A stretch of 64,000 bases of DNA from Collimonas fungivorans Ter331. GTDB lineage: Bacteria; Pseudomonadota; Gammaproteobacteria; Burkholderiales; Burkholderiaceae_D. Position numbers and translations under genes: made by a program. The stretch covers positions 3,430,542 through 3,494,541 of the forward strand of contig NC_015856.1 in assembly GCF_000221045.1 (NCBI RefSeq), given 5' to 3'. The notes beneath the pieces were generated by a model. It was given only the letters and a program-made list of their open reading frames with translations. It searched no databases and was not told where the DNA came from. Below are positions 17,429 to 26,073 of this stretch, piece after piece; within the stretch, counting starts at the first letter, position 1; every line of letters starts with the position of its first letter.

Positions 17429-17610
17429 TGAATCCCCCTATAGAAATGAACAACCTATCAAGAAGTGCCGTTCACAATAATCCCTTACTAGGCCAATTTG
17501 CCTATCGTAGCTACTACCTTGCGACTGGCTGTCAGTGGAGTATCGTATGTATGTATAGATATTTTTTATAGTGATGGATTCTACTATTGAAGCAACAGCA
17601 AGGAAACGCC

Positions 17611-17928
17611 ATGCCTACCGTGCTTGAAAAGAAATACGAGACGTTCGCCGAGTTCTATCCGAGCTACCTGAGCCAGCACAGCAACCGCACTTGCCGCCAG
17701 CTGCACTTCGTCGGCTCGACCCTGGCTTTGCTGTCGCTGGTGGCGCTGGTGCTGACCGGCGCCCTGTATTGGCTGGCCGTAGCGCTGGTGTGCGGCTACG
17801 GTTTTGCCTGGATCGGCCACTTCGTGTTCGAGAAAAACCGCCCCGCCACCTTCAAGCAGCCGCTCTACTCCCTGCTCGGCGACTGGGTCATGTACTGGCA
17901 GATGCTGACCGGCCAGGTTTCTTTTTAA
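17611..17928 (+). CDS. Mpo1-like (DUF962) membrane protein
   Basis: A 105-residue membrane protein. It begins YETFAEFYPSYLSQHSNRTCRQLHFVGS, with the conserved His residues (HSNRTCRQLH, and later WIGHFVFEKNRPATF) that mark DUF962/Mpo1. Yeast Mpo1 is an Fe(II)-dependent 2-hydroxy fatty acid dioxygenase; bacterial members are mostly untested. Two to three hydrophobic segments lie between residues 37 and 98. The ATG at 17611 has AAGGA 6 nt upstream; an in-frame TTG at 17587 is less likely. GC-rich composition resumes here, marking the right side of the islet. Confidence 0.9.
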   Translation: MPTVLEKKYETFAEFYPSYLSQHSNRTCRQLHFVGSTLALLSLVALVLTGALYWLAVALVCGYGFAWIGHFVFEKNRPATFKQPLYSLLGDWVMYWQMLTGQVSF

Positions 17929-17941
17929 TTAACTATGCAAA

Positions 17942-17969
17942 AAACGGTTCACGACAATGTGAACCGTTT
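17942..17969 (+). terminator. hairpin after the Mpo1-like gene, probable terminator
   Basis: An 11-bp perfect stem (17942-17952 with 17959-17969) with a 6-nt loop lies 14 nt after the stop. The stem itself ends in TTT, but only G-T-C-C-C-T-T follows, so it is a weak intrinsic terminator at best. Confidence 0.55.
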
Positions 17970-18213
17970 GTCCCTTAGAATAGCGCCTACTTTACTTTTA
18001 GACATGATGACAGGCCACAAGGCGGCTGCTCGTCAATGAGGAAACGGGGAATTCATGCAAACCAGGGAAACCGCGCTGACGCATCGGGGGCCAGGCCAGG
18101 TTGCCGGGCCGGAAACGCCCGCCGTCGCCGTCAAGCGGCCATTGTTCCTGATGAACTATACAAGGCCGACCTATCAGGGCTCGGTACAGATCAGCTATTT
18201 CTGGATACCCGGC

Positions 18214-19518
18214 TTACTGCGCGGCGGCGACCTCAAGTTCCGGATGCACTAGTCCGTCGGCAAAATACGCCGTCAATGTCTGCTCCAGCCCGCGCTCGAT
18301 AGCCTCTTCCACCTGCCACGCCAGCGCCGCGTCGGTCACCTTGCCCGCCACCAGGTTGCATACGAACAGACGATAGATATCGCTCAGTTTCAGCCGCTCG
18401 GGATTGGCCAGCAAGATCCAGCCGTCGACGCTGATGCGCGCTTTGCGGCCCCACTGGGTCCTGACCAGCTTGTCGGTCTGCACCGAACCGACCCAGCCGA
18501 TCTCCTGCATCTGTTGCAGCAGGCTTTCCGATTCGTCAAAACCGAGCCTGGTCGCGCGCCGTATCTGGTCCGCATCCACCGCAGCTGAACTGCCCCCCGT
18601 CCTGGCCTGGTACAGCACGCCCAGTACCGCCATTGCATCGACAAAGGCGCTGCCCGGCGCCGGCACGTGCCACCAGCGTTCGTACTTCACCACCGGCAGG
18701 GCCGCCACCAGCAAGGCGCCCACCAGGGTGATCATCCACAGCATGTAGATCCACAACAGGAAAATCGGCAAGGCGGCCAGCGCGCCGTAGATCATGGTGT
18801 AGGTCGGGAACTTGATGACGTAGGCGGCAAAAAAGCGCTTGGCGATTTCAAACACGATGCCCGCCAGCAGGCCGCCCCAGACGGCGTCGCGCCAGTCCAC
18901 CCGCTGGTTCGGCACCGCCACGTAGAGCAGGGTAAACGCACCGGTGGTCAGCGATACCGACAGCAGCGTATAGAACCATCGGCCGGCCCAGCTCACCACC
19001 AGGCCGTTGGCCGCGGCCGACAAATAGGAAGTGACGGTGATCGAGATGCCGATCAGCAAAGGTCCCAACGTGATGATGGCCCAGTACACCAGCACCCGGT
19101 GTATCCACGGCCGCTGCTTCTTGACGCGCCAGATGCGGTTGAACACATGGTCCACCGTCGACATCGTCAGCACCGAAGTGACGATCAGCGCCACGCCGCC
19201 GACCGCCGACAAGCGCGCCGACTTGGTGGCGAACTGGTTGAGATAGTCGAGGATGACGTTGGCGACGCCCTTGGGCATCAGGTTTTGTACAAAATACTGT
19301 TCCAGCGAAGCGCGGAAGGTGCTGAACAGCGGGAATACGGTAAAAATCGCCAAGGCGATAGTCAGCATCGGCACCAGCGCCAGGATGGTGGTGAAGGTCA
19401 GGCTGCCTGCCACCTGCGGCAGGCGTTCTTCATCCAGGCGGCGCGCCGCAAAACGGAACAGATCGCGCAATTGCGGCCAGGACAGGCCGCGCAGCCTGGA
19501 AAATTTCAATGACTTCAT
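18214..19518 (-). CDS. YihY/BrkB family inner-membrane protein
   Basis: A 434-residue protein. Residues about 30-280 hold six membrane helices with the family segments RLPQVAGSLTFTTILALVPM and GGVALIVTSVLTMSTVDHVFNRIW. The C-terminal 150 residues are soluble with a winged-helix-like character, a usual extension in betaproteobacterial members. The family was once called RNase BN but is not a ribonuclease; its real function is unknown, possibly transport. The gene stands alone between Mpo1-like and wrbA, read leftward. Confidence 0.92.
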   Translation of the reverse strand: MKSLKFSRLRGLSWPQLRDLFRFAARRLDEERLPQVAGSLTFTTILALVPMLTIALAIFTVFPLFSTFRASLEQYFVQNLMPKGVANVILDYLNQFATKSARLSAVGGVALIVTSVLTMSTVDHVFNRIWRVKKQRPWIHRVLVYWAIITLGPLLIGISITVTSYLSAAANGLVVSWAGRWFYTLLSVSLTTGAFTLLYVAVPNQRVDWRDAVWGGLLAGIVFEIAKRFFAAYVIKFPTYTMIYGALAALPIFLLWIYMLWMITLVGALLVAALPVVKYERWWHVPAPGSAFVDAMAVLGVLYQARTGGSSAAVDADQIRRATRLGFDESESLLQQMQEIGWVGSVQTDKLVRTQWGRKARISVDGWILLANPERLKLSDIYRLFVCNLVAGKVTDAALAWQVEEAIERGLEQTLTAYFADGLVHPELEVAAAQ

Positions 19519-19575
19519 GCTTTCCCTGATTTTGCCGGCTGGAGCAGGTGATTAAAGGCGATTTTTGCACCATGA

Positions 19576-20247
<672 letters not shown>

Positions 20248-20272
20248 ATATAAAACTCAACATCGCGGGGAC

Positions 20273-20716
20273 ATGATGACCACCAAACTGAAACCAGGCA
20301 TATCGACCCATCCGCTGCCGCACGCAGCACGCCAGCCGCGCTTCTTCTATTTCGGCGCGGTCGGCAGCCTGCTGGCCCTGATTGCACTCGGGCTGGCTTG
20401 GGAACTGGCCCTGGCGCCGCTACGGCCAGGCGGCTCCTGGATGGTGCTGAAAGTGCTGCCGCTGCTGTTTCCGTTGCGCGGCGTGCTCAAGCGCGACGTA
20501 TATACGATGCAATGGGCGTCGATGCTGATCCTGATCTATTTCACCGAAGGCATAGTGCGCGCCACCAGCGACAGCAGTTTCCTGTCAAGCAGGCTGGGCT
20601 GGCTGGAAGCCGCGCTCAGCGTTGTCTTTTTCATTTGCACTATCCTTTATCTCAGGCCTTACAAGAAGGCGGCCAAGGAAGTTGCGAAGCAAGCTATCAA
20701 GAAGGCGTCGCAATAG
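20273..20716 (+). CDS. DUF2069 membrane protein
   Basis: A 147-residue protein with about four hydrophobic helices and the DUF2069 features YFGAVGSLLALIALGLAWE and VLPLLFPLRGVLKRDVYTMQWASML. The C-terminus is lysine-rich and probably cytoplasmic. Its function is unknown. It follows wrbA by 25 nt, a pairing I recall from other betaproteobacteria, so it is likely co-transcribed. A GGGGA precedes the ATG. A REP-like hairpin stands 23 bp after the stop. Confidence 0.9.
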   Translation: MMTTKLKPGISTHPLPHAARQPRFFYFGAVGSLLALIALGLAWELALAPLRPGGSWMVLKVLPLLFPLRGVLKRDVYTMQWASMLILIYFTEGIVRATSDSSFLSSRLGWLEAALSVVFFICTILYLRPYKKAAKEVAKQAIKKASQ

Positions 20717-20739
20717 GACGGTATGTACTCCGTGGTCCG

Positions 20740-20799
20740 TTAAATGGGGTCAGAGTAATTTTCGCAAAAGGCGCGAAAAAAAACTCTGACCCCATTTAA
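20740..20799. repeat. GGGGTCAGAGT-type hairpin repeat
   Basis: Two perfect 17-nt arms (20740-20756 and 20783-20799) each carry the GGGGTCAGAGT core, and a shorter inner stem (TTTTCGC/GCGAAAA) continues the hairpin. The same core appears at 46535-46594. I recall such sequences as REP-like elements linked to RAYT transposases in gammaproteobacteria and betaproteobacteria. It lies between DUF2069 and the FAD-oxidoreductase gene and may end the upstream transcript. Confidence 0.75.
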
Positions 20800-20821
20800 C
20801 TATTTTTGTCGAAACCTGGAC

Positions 20822-22234
20822 ATGAAAAACACTGAATTTCTCGATGCCTGTCGCAACGCTATCGGCGCTGCCCACGTGCTTACCGACGAAGCTGACAAAG
20901 CGGGCTACCTGACTGACCAGCGCCAACGTTTTACCGGCGCGGCATTGGCCGTTGTCAAACCGGCCGACACTGCAGAAGTGGCCGCCATCGTGAAACTCTG
21001 CGCGCAATTCCAGATACCCATCGTGCCTCAGGGCGGCAATACCGGCCTGGTGCTGGGCAGCGTGCCCGACCAGAGCGGCCAAGCCATCGTACTCTCGCTC
21101 AAACGCCTCAACCGCATCCGCGCCGTCGATCCGCTCAACCACACCATCACGGCAGAAGCCGGCTGCATCCTGCAACACATCCAGGAAGCTGCGGCCGCGG
21201 AACAAACCCTGTTCCCGCTGTCGCTGGCGGCGGAAGGCAGCTGCACCATCGGCGGCAACCTGTCCACCAACGCCGGCGGCACCGCGGTGCTCCGCTACGG
21301 CAATACGCGCGAACTCTGCCTCGGCCTGGAAGTGGTGACAGCCCAGGGCGACATCCTGCACGGCCTGCGCGGGCTGCGCAAGGACAACACCGGCTACGAC
21401 CTGCGCGACCTGTTCATCGGCGCCGAAGGCACGCTGGGCGTCATCACCGCCGCCGTGCTGAAGATATTCCCGCTGCCCAAAGCCCAGCTCACCGCACTGG
21501 CCGCAGTGCAGGCCCCGGCAGACGCGCTGCGCCTGCTGAGCTTGGCGCAAAGCCGCTGCGGCGCCACCCTGACCGGCTTTGAACTGATGTCGGACCTGTG
21601 CCTGCAACTGGTCGCCAAGCATTTCCCGCAGCTGCAATTCCCGTTCGCCCAGCGCCACCCGCAGTACGTGCTGCTGGAGCTGTCCGACAACGAATCCGCA
21701 GAGCACGCCAGCGCCCTGCTGGAAGCCGTCATCGGCGACGCCCTGGAACAGGACATCTGCCAGGATGCGGTGCTGGCCAGCTCGACCGCCCAGTCGCGCG
21801 CCCTGTGGCAGCTGCGCGAAAGCATCTCCTCGGCGCAAGCCATGGAAGGCAAGAACATCAAACACGACATCTCGCTGCCGATTTCCCGCATCGCCGAATT
21901 CATCGCCGTTACCGACGCCCTGCTGCAGCAGCATTTCCCCGCTTGCCGCAACGTCACCTTCGGCCATCTGGGCGACGGCAACCTGCACTACAACGTCTCG
22001 TCGCCGGTCGATTCCTCTGCCGAACAATTCATAGAACGGCAGGCCGACGTCAACCGCATCGTGCACGACAGCGTCGATCGCATGGGCGGCTCGATTTCGG
22101 CCGAACACGGGCTGGGCGCCCTCAAGCGCGAAGAAATCCTGCGCTATAAATCGCCGGTGGAAATGGCGCTGATGAAAACCATCAAGCAGGCGCTGGATCC
22201 TTTGAACCTGATGAATCCGGGCAAAGTCATTTAA
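20822..22234 (+). CDS. FAD-binding oxidoreductase, D-2-hydroxyacid dehydrogenase type
   Basis: A 470-residue flavoprotein. The FAD-binding PCMH domain (about 35-215) contains PQGGNTGLVLGSVPD and the GGNLSTNAGGTAVLRYGNTRE segment. The C-terminal FAD-oxidase domain (about 220-468) holds GHLGDGNLHYNV and SAEHGLGALKREE and ends LNLMNPGKVI. This is the GlcD/D2HGDH/D-lactate dehydrogenase family, which oxidises a D-2-hydroxyacid to the keto acid and passes electrons to a carrier. There is no Fe-S C-terminal extension. The substrate cannot be told from sequence. It is convergent with the CocE-type gene, 24 bp away. Confidence 0.92.
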   Translation: MKNTEFLDACRNAIGAAHVLTDEADKAGYLTDQRQRFTGAALAVVKPADTAEVAAIVKLCAQFQIPIVPQGGNTGLVLGSVPDQSGQAIVLSLKRLNRIRAVDPLNHTITAEAGCILQHIQEAAAAEQTLFPLSLAAEGSCTIGGNLSTNAGGTAVLRYGNTRELCLGLEVVTAQGDILHGLRGLRKDNTGYDLRDLFIGAEGTLGVITAAVLKIFPLPKAQLTALAAVQAPADALRLLSLAQSRCGATLTGFELMSDLCLQLVAKHFPQLQFPFAQRHPQYVLLELSDNESAEHASALLEAVIGDALEQDICQDAVLASSTAQSRALWQLRESISSAQAMEGKNIKHDISLPISRIAEFIAVTDALLQQHFPACRNVTFGHLGDGNLHYNVSSPVDSSAEQFIERQADVNRIVHDSVDRMGGSISAEHGLGALKREEILRYKSPVEMALMKTIKQALDPLNLMNPGKVI

Positions 22235-22258
22235 TCCTCGGGCCAGCGCTTTCCTTGA

Positions 22259-24271
22259 TCAGAGCGCAACCCGCCTGACCAGTTCTCGCCAATCCTGATG
22301 GTGCACTTGTCTGCCATTTTCCCAAGCGGTCTGTTCTGCCTCGACCAGGAAATGCTCTGCATCGGCAGTCAGCCGCAATACGCTCTTTACTTCAACCTGC
22401 CAATCGCCGCGGCCGGCCTTATAAAGCCACCGCTGCTCCGAACTGGCCGACAGCGGATCCTGCGGCAGGATGGAATATTCTTCATCGCATACCTGTTCAA
22501 CCACCAGACCATGGTCGTCAAAGCAATAACGTCCGAAATCGTCATGAATCTGCGTGGTGACGCGGCCGCTCATGGCGTCGCTGACGACCTGCCGCCTGCT
22601 CGCCGGCGAACGCTGGTAGCGCAGTGCTAACGGCGCGGCGGCTTCCGGTTCTGCGAAGGGCGAAGCAGATACCGTCTGCATGTCATGCAGCGGCAACGTG
22701 ATGGCCGACTGCGCCAGATCGAATTCCAGCGTTGCATGAGCCCGTGCCGGCCAGACCAGGGGGAAATAGGCGCTGCTGATGGCGATCCGCAACCGGTGCT
22801 CGGCCGGCAGGCGATAACCGACGTCATCCAATTGCAAGGTAACGTCGAACCATTTTCCTGGGATCAATTTCCTTGGCGAGGACTCGTTCTGCGGCAAATT
22901 CAGGTTGAGGACGCCGTAGGTAATACGGGTCGATGCGCCATCAACCGACACATCGTTGAGGCGCACCGCCAGTTGCCCGTGTTCGCTGTCGCAGCGCAGG
23001 CGCAGTTTCAGGACGGCAGCGCCGACCAGGGCAATCGGCGCTTGCAGCGCCGGCAAATCTACCGTCAGCGATACCGCGTCGTCGGCGCGCTGGTCGGTCG
23101 GAAACTCCGGCCCCAGCCAGATCACGCAATATTCCCCGCAGGCGGAACCAGTGCCCAGGGGCGACCGCAATATCCCGCAAGAGGCGTCGGCCGCCCCCAA
23201 GGGGACGGTCAGCGCTTGTACATGCGGGCTGGGCCAGCAAACCTCACGCAGCCAGTTGCCAGGCCGTTGCGCATAACTGGCTTGCGGTGCAACGGCGTCC
23301 TGCAGATAGAGCGTCATCTGCGGCTCGTCCATCACGCCAGTGTCGATATCCTTGAGCCAATAATCCCACCAGCGCAATGCTTCCTGTAAAAAGCCTATGG
23401 CCGGCCCAGGCACGGCGAAATGCGGATATTTGTGCGCCCATGGTCCGATCAAGCCTTTCTTCGGTCCCGGCAGGTTTTCCAGCATGCGCGGAATCGCGTT
23501 GCTATAGGCGTCGCCCCAGCCGCCGATGGCATACACGGCAGCTTTGATCTTGCTGTAATCGCAGCACACGGAACCGTGCTGCCAATAGGCGTCGAAAGTC
23601 TGGTGCTGCAGCCAGTTCTTCAGTAGCAAAGGCATGTTTTTCAGGCGCTGCAGCCACAACTCGCGCCAGCCAGCGCCGACCAGTAAAGGATCGGGCGCCG
23701 CGGCGCCGTAACTGAACATGGTCGCCGCCCATCCGGCATTTTCCAGCAGCATGCAGCCGCCTTTGTAGTGGATGTCATCGGTAAAACGATTGTCGGTGGA
23801 ACACAGCGTGATGACTGCCTTTAGCGTATCGGGCTGGATCGCTTCGATTTGCGCCGCTATCTGCAAGCCGTTGAACCCTCCCCAGGAAATGCCCATCATG
23901 CCGACCTTGCCGCTAGACCATGGCTGCTGCGTAATCCAGCGGATCACTTCGATCGCATCGTCCTGTTCCTGCTGCAGGTATTCATCCGCCAGCAAACCGT
24001 CGGATTCGCCGCAACCGCGCATGTCGACCCGCAGGCAGGCATAACCATGGCCGGCGAAATAGGGATGGGTGAGCTGGTCGCGCACTGCGGTGCCGTCGCG
24101 CTTGCGATACGGCAGGTATTCCAGGATGGCCGGCACCGTGAATCCGGCGGAATCGGCAAGCGCAGCCGCCGGCAGCCACATGCGATATGCCAGGCGGCAG
24201 CCGTCGCTGAGGATGATCGTGCCGTGTTCGATTTCCTTGATTGCGTGGGGAAACTGATATTTTATCTTCAT
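22259..24271 (-). CDS. CocE/NonD family (peptidase S15-like) hydrolase
   Basis: A 670-residue serine hydrolase. The alpha/beta core (about 15-330) carries the nucleophile elbow GISWGG, giving Ser129. The C-terminal half is a jelly-roll X-Pro-dipeptidyl/CocE domain with PLVWPARAHATLEFD. There is no signal peptide, so it is cytoplasmic. Family members cleave esters such as cocaine, glutaryl-7-ACA, or X-Pro peptides. The ATG at 24271 overlaps the TGA of the upstream BCCT gene by 4 nt, so the hydrolase probably acts on what that transporter imports. A much longer open frame running into the BCCT gene is rejected. Confidence 0.92.
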   Translation of the reverse strand: MKIKYQFPHAIKEIEHGTIILSDGCRLAYRMWLPAAALADSAGFTVPAILEYLPYRKRDGTAVRDQLTHPYFAGHGYACLRVDMRGCGESDGLLADEYLQQEQDDAIEVIRWITQQPWSSGKVGMMGISWGGFNGLQIAAQIEAIQPDTLKAVITLCSTDNRFTDDIHYKGGCMLLENAGWAATMFSYGAAAPDPLLVGAGWRELWLQRLKNMPLLLKNWLQHQTFDAYWQHGSVCCDYSKIKAAVYAIGGWGDAYSNAIPRMLENLPGPKKGLIGPWAHKYPHFAVPGPAIGFLQEALRWWDYWLKDIDTGVMDEPQMTLYLQDAVAPQASYAQRPGNWLREVCWPSPHVQALTVPLGAADASCGILRSPLGTGSACGEYCVIWLGPEFPTDQRADDAVSLTVDLPALQAPIALVGAAVLKLRLRCDSEHGQLAVRLNDVSVDGASTRITYGVLNLNLPQNESSPRKLIPGKWFDVTLQLDDVGYRLPAEHRLRIAISSAYFPLVWPARAHATLEFDLAQSAITLPLHDMQTVSASPFAEPEAAAPLALRYQRSPASRRQVVSDAMSGRVTTQIHDDFGRYCFDDHGLVVEQVCDEEYSILPQDPLSASSEQRWLYKAGRGDWQVEVKSVLRLTADAEHFLVEAEQTAWENGRQVHHQDWRELVRRVAL

Positions 24272-25866
24272 GGATACTCCCGAACGTTCTTTTGTCCGAT
24301 GGCAGGCGTCAATACCGGCGGCGCCAGCAATGCGCCGGAACGCGCCAGAACGATCAGCGATCCGGCGCTGCCAAGGATGATCAGCAGCGCCGGCAGACCG
24401 CCAAGATTCGACATCATCTTCACGCCGGCGACACCGCCGGCGAAGCTGGTCATGATCCACGACACGACGCCAATCAGCAGGCCCCAGGTGATTTTCTGCC
24501 ACATGTTGCGCTGCTCGACGCCATCCGCAGTGAAGCCATCGGTGCATAGGTTGCTGATGGCGTCGGTATTTGAATCGGCTGCGGTGACGTAATTCAGGAA
24601 TGCAACAAGAAGCAGTACCACGATCATCACGGCGCTGAGCGGCAACTGGCGGAAGATCGTGTATAAAATGCTTTCGACGCCTTGCGTATCGAGCATCTGT
24701 TTCAGCAAACCCTGCTGCGTCATGTCGATCGACAATGCGGTGCCGCTGAAAATACCGATCCAGACAATACTGAACAGCGACGGCAGCACCAGGTTGACCA
24801 GCACCATGTCGCGCACGGTGTAACCGCGCGCGATCTTTCCCAGAAACATGGCGCTGATCGGCGCCCAGGCGAACCATACTGCCCAGTAGAAAATCGTCCA
24901 CGAGCCCACCCACTCGTCCTTATATGCGGCGCCGGTCATCATCGCCATGCGAAAGAACTGGCTCAGAAACTGTCCCAGCGCTTCCACGCCAAAACCAAGG
25001 ATAAAAGTGGTCGGCCCGCAGCACAGCAGGAAAAAAGCGATGAAGAACAAGGCATAGGCATTGATGGCGGACAACCGCGCAATGCCTTTTTTCAGGCCGC
25101 TCGATGCCGACAATATAAAGGTGGCGACAATCGCTGCGATCACGAGGCCGATGCTTGAGGGCGAAGTCGGAAAATCCATGAGCTGGTTCAAGCCGCCGAC
25201 GATAGCCAAGGCACCGGTGCCCAGGCTCGACGCCATTCCCGCCACCAGGGCGAACAAGGCGATCGCATCGACGATCTGTCCGGTGCGGCCTTGCATGCGC
25301 TCGCCCAGCAAGGGTTTCAGCATGCTGCCGGTGGAAAACGGCAGGCGCAGGTTGTAAAAAACCAAGGCAAACACGACTGCTGGCACTGTGTAGATGGCAT
25401 ATGGCACAAAGGTCCAGTGCAGAAACATGGCCGACATCGCCATCGACGCCGCAGCGGGCGAATTCGGCGCCGCCGCCCAAGAGGCGGCAGGACTGTGCAA
25501 GTGATAGATCGGTTCGGCAGTAGTCCAGAACAGAACGCCGACCGCCAGCGTGGTGCACAAGGTGACGGCAAACCAGCGCGGCCGGGAAAGCAGCGGCACT
25601 GCGCCAGCACCGCCGATGCGTAGTTGCCCGATCGGCGAAAAATACAGCCAGACGCAAAGCAGCAGCATCCCTACGCCGGTCAGGCTGAACAGCCAGGAAA
25701 AATGCGCCAGTATCCAATGATTGACGCCACCGGCGACGGCCAGCGCGCCCTGCAGGTCGATGATGCTCAATGCCAGCGCGGCAATGAGCAAGAGAAAAGT
25801 GGGCCAGAAAACCAGCGGCCTGACGTGGGACGCGCGCGAACGGCGTCGCGCTGGATTGTTTGTCAT
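24268..25866 (-). CDS. BCCT family (betaine/carnitine/choline) transporter
   Basis: A 532-residue, roughly 12-helix transporter. The BCCT signature region reads WTIFYWAVWFAWAPISAMFLGKIARGYTVRD. The usual P-F-V/I-G after the last Trp is replaced by P-I-S-A, so it is a divergent member. An aromatic segment FWTTAEPIYH matches the helix that lines the substrate box. The ATG at 25866 has AAGGAGACTCC upstream and is preferred to codons up to 25950. It likely imports a quaternary amine or an ester of one. It is coupled to the CocE-type hydrolase gene. Confidence 0.92.
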   Translation of the reverse strand: MTNNPARRRSRASHVRPLVFWPTFLLLIAALALSIIDLQGALAVAGGVNHWILAHFSWLFSLTGVGMLLLCVWLYFSPIGQLRIGGAGAVPLLSRPRWFAVTLCTTLAVGVLFWTTAEPIYHLHSPAASWAAAPNSPAAASMAMSAMFLHWTFVPYAIYTVPAVVFALVFYNLRLPFSTGSMLKPLLGERMQGRTGQIVDAIALFALVAGMASSLGTGALAIVGGLNQLMDFPTSPSSIGLVIAAIVATFILSASSGLKKGIARLSAINAYALFFIAFFLLCCGPTTFILGFGVEALGQFLSQFFRMAMMTGAAYKDEWVGSWTIFYWAVWFAWAPISAMFLGKIARGYTVRDMVLVNLVLPSLFSIVWIGIFSGTALSIDMTQQGLLKQMLDTQGVESILYTIFRQLPLSAVMIVVLLLVAFLNYVTAADSNTDAISNLCTDGFTADGVEQRNMWQKITWGLLIGVVSWIMTSFAGGVAGVKMMSNLGGLPALLIILGSAGSLIVLARSGALLAPPVLTPAIGQKNVREYP

Positions 25867-26073
25867 GGAGTCTCCTTCGCAATGCGAAGTTGCCAATTTT
25901 GCATTTAATAACCAACCGCACTCACAAAAAAGCGGCATGGTTTGTAGCATTTACGACATTACCGGCTGTGACTCGCTCGCCAATATTGCCGCCTTACAAT
26001 CTGTTACACCGGCCTTGTAGGCGTATGTCGGCGACCGGGCGTTAAGCGAGAAGACAATTGCAAAAGGTTGAGC

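Larger units (their letters stand above)
13519..17430. mobile_element. AT-rich genomic islet with a candidate defence cluster
   Basis: Between the alpha/beta hydrolase stop (13518) and the Mpo1-like gene (17611), base composition and codon use change abruptly from GC-rich to AT-rich. Five genes of accessory character lie here: a phage-type regulator lacking its start, a zinc-ribbon protein, an ApeA-like HEPN protein, a coiled-coil/zinc-ribbon protein and a single-pass membrane protein. No integrase, transposase or flanking direct repeat could be seen, so the mechanism of entry is unknown. The boundaries are approximate. Confidence 0.65.

Noticed and set aside
13519-17610. Attachment-site direct repeats or tRNA target flanking the islet
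   Set aside because: I compared the two edges by eye and found no convincing duplicated sequence, tRNA 3' end or integrase gene.
18055-18252. 65-codon plus-strand ORF between the Mpo1-like and YihY genes
   Set aside because: It has a GGGGAATTC-ATG start but overlaps the YihY 3' end by 39 nt, has no recognisable domain, and reads like neutral GC-rich sequence. It could be real only if conserved in relatives.
24272-24913. N-terminal extension of the CocE-type hydrolase frame
   Set aside because: It lies wholly inside the BCCT gene in another frame, and the ATG at 24271 has the expected 4-nt coupling overlap and a normal N-terminus.
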